Shown piece by piece: positions 6,312-9,336 of a stretch of DNA of 9,336 nucleotides. Origin of the DNA: Filomicrobium sp. (lineage in GTDB: Bacteria > Pseudomonadota > Alphaproteobacteria > Rhizobiales > Hyphomicrobiaceae); contig JAJFHK010000129.1 of the NCBI GenBank assembly GCA_021775655.1, positions 1-9,336 on the forward strand, given 5' to 3'. Both the position numbers and the translations under genes were made by a program. The notes under the pieces are model-generated. The model searched no databases. It worked only from the letters and a program-made list of their open reading frames with translations, and had not been told where the DNA came from. Position 1 is the stretch's first letter. Each line of letters starts with the position of its first letter.

Positions 6312-6851
6312 TTGCGCGATTTTACGACCCTGCTTCCCGTGGCCATCCTGACAGCTTGTCTGAGTGGGGTACAAAGCCATGCGCTTGCTCAACGGGCCGA
6401 TCCTGAGAACAAACCATTGTGGTCCACCGTTTGTGCGAAGGACAACCAGGGCAATGCCCATAGCTGCCGTCTCGTCCATCGTATTTTTTCCGGTGACAGC
6501 GACAAATCTCAAAGACTTCTAACTGTTCAAGTGCATAGCTCGAAGCAAGAGGCGCCCTATATCCGACTTCAACTGCCGACCGATCTGGATCTGCAATCCG
6601 GCGTCTCGTTCGCTGTGTTGGAAGAGGCGAGTAATTTCACAAAGCTTGCTTATCGATCATCAATCGGCACATGCAATGACAGTGGCTGCTTCGCGCGATT
6701 GCCGTTGGATCCTGAATTGCTGACTGCAATGAAGACTAGCAAGACAGTCCTGGTGGGATATGCAAACTCTCAACAGGAGAAGATCAAAGTATTAGTTTCA
6801 TTGAATGAGTTTGCCGAAGCCTATGACTCGTTGGACGGTGCGCCACAATAG
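6312..6851 (+). CDS. IalB-family (invasion-associated locus B) secreted protein
   Basis: A 179-residue exported protein. The start is TTG at 6312: an in-frame TGA at 6288 excludes an earlier start, no ATG or GTG lies between, and AAAGG stands about nine bases upstream. Residues 1-27 form a signal peptide (hydrophobic core LLPVAILTACLSGV, likely cleavage after HALAQ), so the product should be periplasmic or outer-membrane associated. The mature part shows the IalB pattern: an early W-x3-C (Trp37, Cys41), Cys52, a central LPTDLDLQSGVSF segment resembling the family's P-x-G-V-x-L core, and the pair Cys121/Cys126 (TCNDSGC) followed by LPLDPELLTAM. The four cysteines suggest two disulfides. The Bartonella namesake was linked to invasion, but most family members in environmental alphaproteobacteria have no known role. 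It appears to be a single-gene unit. Confidence 0.75.
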   Translation: MRDFTTLLPVAILTACLSGVQSHALAQRADPENKPLWSTVCAKDNQGNAHSCRLVHRIFSGDSDKSQRLLTVQVHSSKQEAPYIRLQLPTDLDLQSGVSFAVLEEASNFTKLAYRSSIGTCNDSGCFARLPLDPELLTAMKTSKTVLVGYANSQQEKIKVLVSLNEFAEAYDSLDGAPQ

Positions 6852-6877
6852 TGGAACGCGCAATGTACGTGCGGCGA

Positions 6878-6968
6878 GTAGGGCCGAATAGCCGAAGGCG
6901 TATTCCGCCGATTGCGTTCGCTGCCGGCTAACATCGCGACGGGTTAGGCTTCGCTGAACCCGCCCTAC
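6878..6968. repeat. Palindromic repeat-type element (REP/MITE-like), about 91 bp
   Basis: The element is bounded by GTAGGGC (6878-6884) and its inverse GCCCTAC (6962-6968). It holds two hairpins: GGCCGAATA pairing with TATTCCGCC (one mismatch) around GCC-GAA-GGC at 6882-6909, and GGGTT pairing with AACCC at 6941-6961. This resembles the dispersed GTAGGGCG...CGCCCTAC intergenic repeats seen in many proteobacterial genomes (established pattern, recalled rather than searched). It starts 27 bases after the IalB-family stop and may also act as a terminator. Confidence 0.65.
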
Positions 6969-7226
6969 AATTTTTCAGCTGATTCATTCGTGCAGTTCCG
7001 TGTTCCCGGCGATTGGGAATATCCTAAAAAGGTGCTGGCTAATCCGATTGTCCAGAAAGTGATCCAAATTGTCGGATGTGCGATCTCGTCTCAATCGGGA
7101 GGCACGGCAATCACTGCGGCGCGGGCCGGCGGCAAGGCCAGATGGGAGGCTAATTTGGCGATGCGGTTCAAGTCGTCGCTGTGGCACTCATTGTGACGCT
7201 GCCATCGGCCATCGGGCCGTCTCTCC
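6969..7226 (+). other. Intergenic region between the palindromic element and nirD
   Basis: No gene could be supported. Short open frames exist on both strands (for example 6990-7196 plus and 7091-7348 minus), but they lack ribosome binding sites and recognisable motifs. In rhizobial-type nitrite loci the catalytic nitrate reductase gene often follows nirD, and its CPYCGVGCG-type N-terminal motif was looked for and not seen. Confidence 0.35.
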
Positions 7227-7607
7227 TCAAGCCGCCTTCGAATCTCCGGCGCACTGAGAAGTCGCAGCCACTGCTCTAACGCCGGCGACCCCCGTAGTAT
7301 CGAGCGAAACCACACCGTCATCGACCCGTACCGGTATCGTGTGCACACAGCCGTCGTCAGGCCCGACCGCCGCGCCCGATTTAAGGTCGATCACCAGATT
7401 GTGCAGTGGACAGGTTACCTGCCCTCCATGCACGATGCCTTGGCTGAGGGGCCCACCCAGATGCGGGCACCTGTCTTCGATGGCATAGACCTCTCCTTCC
7501 ACAGTATGAAATATGGCAATCTTCATCTTGCCGGCGAGTACAATACGCGCGCCCTGTTTCGGAATTTCGTCTAGACGCCCGATGCTGGTCCAGTTCGTTG
7601 TCGTCAT
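7227..7607 (-). CDS. nirD: Nitrite reductase small subunit NirD (Rieske [2Fe-2S] protein)
   Basis: Small subunit of assimilatory NAD(P)H nitrite reductase, 126 residues, with a complete Rieske-type cluster site: Cys47-x-His49 (CPHLGG) and Cys66-x2-His69 (CPLHN), 16 residues between His49 and Cys66. The sequence GPLSQGIVHGGQVTCPLHN and the following GAAVGPDDGCVHTIPVRVDDG are characteristic of NirD rather than of dioxygenase ferredoxins. Normal NirD proteins end soon after the DDG strand; here about 25 further residues (TTGVAGVRAVAATSQCAG...) look unrelated and may be read-through into drifted sequence. The start ATG overlaps the stop of the NirB remnant (ATGA), the usual coupled arrangement. 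Because the partner NirB is almost entirely missing, this is an orphan subunit, and no nitrite reductase activity can be expected from this locus alone. Confidence 0.85.
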   Translation of the reverse strand: MTTTNWTSIGRLDEIPKQGARIVLAGKMKIAIFHTVEGEVYAIEDRCPHLGGPLSQGIVHGGQVTCPLHNLVIDLKSGAAVGPDDGCVHTIPVRVDDGVVSLDTTGVAGVRAVAATSQCAGDSKAA

Positions 7608-7822
7608 TCGGCGGCCTCCAAAAATATGTAGTCATCATTTGGCGTAAATCCGTACGACGTTTCGCCTGAGTCCATGGGCGACAACAGGCTGCGGTCGCAG
7701 GTGGTGCGCGGTTGGGCGTTGATACTCGTCGCGTCGTATTCGTCAGAATCGGTTTCGAATAGGCGCTCACGCGTTCTGCCCGGCGCCGTGCCGTTGCAGA
7801 TGAAGACCAGTCTGTGTGCCAT
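7604..7822 (-). pseudogene. nirB: Remnant of nitrite reductase large subunit nirB, large internal deletion
   Basis: A 72-residue open frame that resembles the N-terminus of NirB: RLVFICNGTAPGRTRERLFE, then DEYDATSINAQPR and LLSPMDSGETSY match the family pattern RLVIIGNGMAPGR...YDVTIFNAEPRVNYDRIMLSPVLSGEK-Y, recalled from rhizobial NirB. Normal NirB has roughly 800 residues with FAD, [4Fe-4S] and siroheme domains, all absent after about residue 58. The last residues (NDDYIFLEAAE) may be the original C-terminus, since the stop still overlaps the nirD start as ATGA. Conserved positions are changed: Gly to Cys in the FAD-binding GNG motif, and NYDR to TCDR. GGGGAAGAG lies just upstream of the ATG, so the fragment could still be translated and drive coupled nirD expression. 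A functional small protein is less likely. Confidence 0.7.
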
Positions 7823-8250
7823 TTGCTCTTCCCCGATAAGGACGCTCGGCTAACTGATTTTGCACTGCATCAGGCGCGCAATTGCTAAGGCGATACTTCT
7901 CTCCTAAGGCAATCTATGTGCCAGTTCTCAGAATGCTTCTAACCCTTTGTTTTTATGTTTTTTTTGTAATTTCGTGCTTTGCCAGCCCTGTTGTTGCTGA
8001 GCACAATAGACGGCCAAAACGCCAACATATTAGACAGTTCACAAAACTGCATAGGGGTTGGGAGTGTGTTATTCTATATTATTATCAATAGGTTGCATGT
8101 GATCGCTGAGAAGGTGCGCTTGTTGCGCTTCAGGCTTGATGGAACGTGTTGACGCTCTTCTGGCAGCGATACGTGCGTAAAGCGCGAAGGTGCACGACGC
8201 TATCAATCAGCTGAACTTCGAGGGTGCCAAGTCGCTAAGAGCACCAAGCT
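7823..8250 (+). other. Intergenic region with AT-rich island
   Basis: About 428 bases between the start of the nirB remnant and the 3' end of the methyltransferase gene. The nirB promoter should lie here. The stretch 7921-8100 is about 39% GC, well below its neighbours, with a T-rich run near 7949-7966. A short open frame at 7882-8091 (TTG start) would encode a hydrophobic, signal-like segment, but it has no clear ribosome binding site and no recognisable family. CTAAGGC occurs twice (7885-7891, 7904-7910). No tRNA or convincing RNA gene was seen. Confidence 0.4.
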
Positions 8251-9336
8251 CTATTCCGTGCGCGTGCACCAGAACCTGTACATGCCGTCAAACAGTCTTG
8301 GCTCTTTAGCTTCAAGGGCAGCCCAGTTCTCCAGCCGACCTGGCCAATTATCCTTCGGGAATGTTTCTTTGAATTCCTCGTGCATGAGTGGATCGAGCGT
8401 AAAACCGCGGAACTGCAACCCGTTCTCTTCGAGAAACGCTGCAATTTCTTGCAAAGTGAGCCGACGCTCATTGACGTGCAGTACCAAATCGCGGAATTCG
8501 CTCAGAGAATAGAAATCCTGAGACTGCACGAGTTCGCTGCCCAATTCTCCAGGCATTCTGGAAATCAATGATTGACGATATGTTCGCGCCTCATCATCAC
8601 TGCAGCCCGCACCCGGATAGACCTCTTCCTTACGTAGTGCTGCAATATTCTGCCGGGAAACCGCACTGTAAAATCCTAAGTACATCAGCCCATTTGGCTT
8701 CAGCTTCTCGATCAGTGAACGCCAGCCAGCGAATGGGTCGTCCATATGATGCAGCACTCCGATACTCTCGATAATATCAAACTGCCTCTTGCATTCCGCC
8801 AAATTCAAGATGTCAGCTTGCGCAAACTCCAGGTTGCCCAAACCGTTTGCTTCACATATGCGCTTTCCGTAGGCGAGGCTGGCAATTGAGATATCGACCG
8901 CCAAAACTTGAGCATTCGTGCCATATCCAACAGCGGCCTGCGCGGCGTGTTGCCCCGTACCGCAACCGGCTATCAAGACATCGAATGGCCGGTCCATGAA
9001 CGTCAGTTCTTCATCGATAAAATAGGATTCGAGTGTGCGCCGAAGTGAACCGGGATTTGGCCGCTGGATGCTCGTCCAGCGCGGGTAAGGGCTCGCCTCG
9101 TATTGTTCGGCAACCCTCTTGCCGACATCATCACTTGGCCGACTGAAGCGTATGATGGATGTAGCGAGTTCAGCTTCCTTCGCCTGGTCGTCTGCCAACG
9201 AGCAAAGGTCTGCTGCCAGGGCCTTTGGCCGGATGTTTTTCAGTTTCTCCCGTGATGTACCGGCAATGCTACTGCGGTGCAAAGGCAGGTAAAGCAATTG
9301 GAGACACAATTTCCATGCTTGCTCGATATCGCCGTC
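8251..9336 (-). CDS. SAM-dependent methyltransferase domain protein (5' partial)
   Basis: The C-terminal 361 residues of a protein whose start lies beyond the right edge: the frame is open to the last base (DGDIEQAWK is read before a TTG at 9309 that could be mistaken for a start). About residues 75-90 contain AEQYEASPYPRW, a motif often found just before class I methyltransferase domains in large TPR-methyltransferase proteins. The Rossmann domain follows: motif I VLIAGCGTGQ (about 120-129), the acidic residue after the second strand in VLAVDIS (about 148), and motif IV-like IESIGVLHHMDDP (about 189-201), then LKPNGLMYLGFYS. Residues from 230 to the end form a helical region ending in a short Trp-containing strand. 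The substrate (small molecule, protein or glycan) is not apparent. It stands alone on the minus strand and ends in TAG. Confidence 0.85.
   Translation of the reverse strand, partial: DGDIEQAWKLCLQLLYLPLHRSSIAGTSREKLKNIRPKALAADLCSLADDQAKEAELATSIIRFSRPSDDVGKRVAEQYEASPYPRWTSIQRPNPGSLRRTLESYFIDEELTFMDRPFDVLIAGCGTGQHAAQAAVGYGTNAQVLAVDISIASLAYGKRICEANGLGNLEFAQADILNLAECKRQFDIIESIGVLHHMDDPFAGWRSLIEKLKPNGLMYLGFYSAVSRQNIAALRKEEVYPGAGCSDDEARTYRQSLISRMPGELGSELVQSQDFYSLSEFRDLVLHVNERRLTLQEIAAFLEENGLQFRGFTLDPLMHEEFKETFPKDNWPGRLENWAALEAKEPRLFDGMYRFWCTRTE

Noticed and set aside
6990..7226. A nitrate reductase or transporter remnant downstream of nirD.
   Set aside because: The expected cysteine motif of the nitrate reductase N-terminus was not found in any frame read on the minus strand.
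7882..8091. A small hydrophobic, signal-peptide-like protein in the AT-rich island.
   Set aside because: It has a TTG start, no convincing ribosome binding site and composition that any T-rich stretch could produce. Mentioned only within the intergenic entry.
1..9336. CRISPR arrays, tRNA or rRNA genes, and complete insertion sequences.
   Set aside because: No regularly spaced direct repeats, tRNA-like cloverleaf with conserved TTCGA-type arm, or transposase pattern was recognised by eye on either strand.

Overview
The window looks like part of a proteobacterial chromosome, most likely from an alphaproteobacterium of the Hyphomicrobiales (rhizobial) type. This rests on recalled family resemblance (a rhizobial-style NirB/NirD pair and an IalB-family secreted protein), not on a search. 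Genes are densely packed and moderately GC-rich, with one AT-rich intergenic island.

Positions 2-5995 hold one tightly packed plus-strand operon of eight genes that starts upstream of the window. In order these are a fumarate reductase/succinate dehydrogenase-type iron-sulfur subunit (5' end missing), two small heme-b membrane anchors, the flavoprotein subunit, the alpha and beta subunits of a class I fumarase/tartrate dehydratase-type hydratase, an EthD-like alpha/beta-barrel protein and a beta-class glutathione S-transferase. Stops and starts overlap (TAATG, TGATG) or lie within 44 bases of each other. The core chemistry implied is a membrane-bound quinone-linked dehydrogenase that interconverts a succinate-like and a fumarate-like dicarboxylate, followed by a hydratase that adds water to the double bond. 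Both enzymes differ from the textbook versions at key motifs. The flavoprotein has Cys where the covalent FAD-binding His normally sits, and Glu where a substrate-contacting Thr normally sits. The hydratase alpha subunit has replaced its usual GGGSEN-type motif. I infer a specialised paralogous system acting on a substituted C4-type dicarboxylate, or working mainly in the reducing direction, rather than the TCA-cycle enzymes.

Positions 5996-6311 are intergenic, with a 12-bp-arm stem-loop just after the operon. Positions 6312-6851 encode a secreted IalB-family protein that starts with TTG. A roughly 91-bp palindromic repeat-type element follows at 6878-6968.

On the minus strand, 7227-7822 carries the remains of an assimilatory nitrite reductase locus. 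NirD (Rieske subunit) is intact, but NirB is reduced to a 72-residue remnant of its N-terminus, still with a good ribosome binding site and an ATGA overlap with nirD. Positions 7823-8250 are intergenic and contain the AT-rich stretch. The minus-strand gene at 8251-9336 encodes a SAM-dependent methyltransferase domain, is open at the right edge of the window and is probably the C-terminal part of a larger protein.
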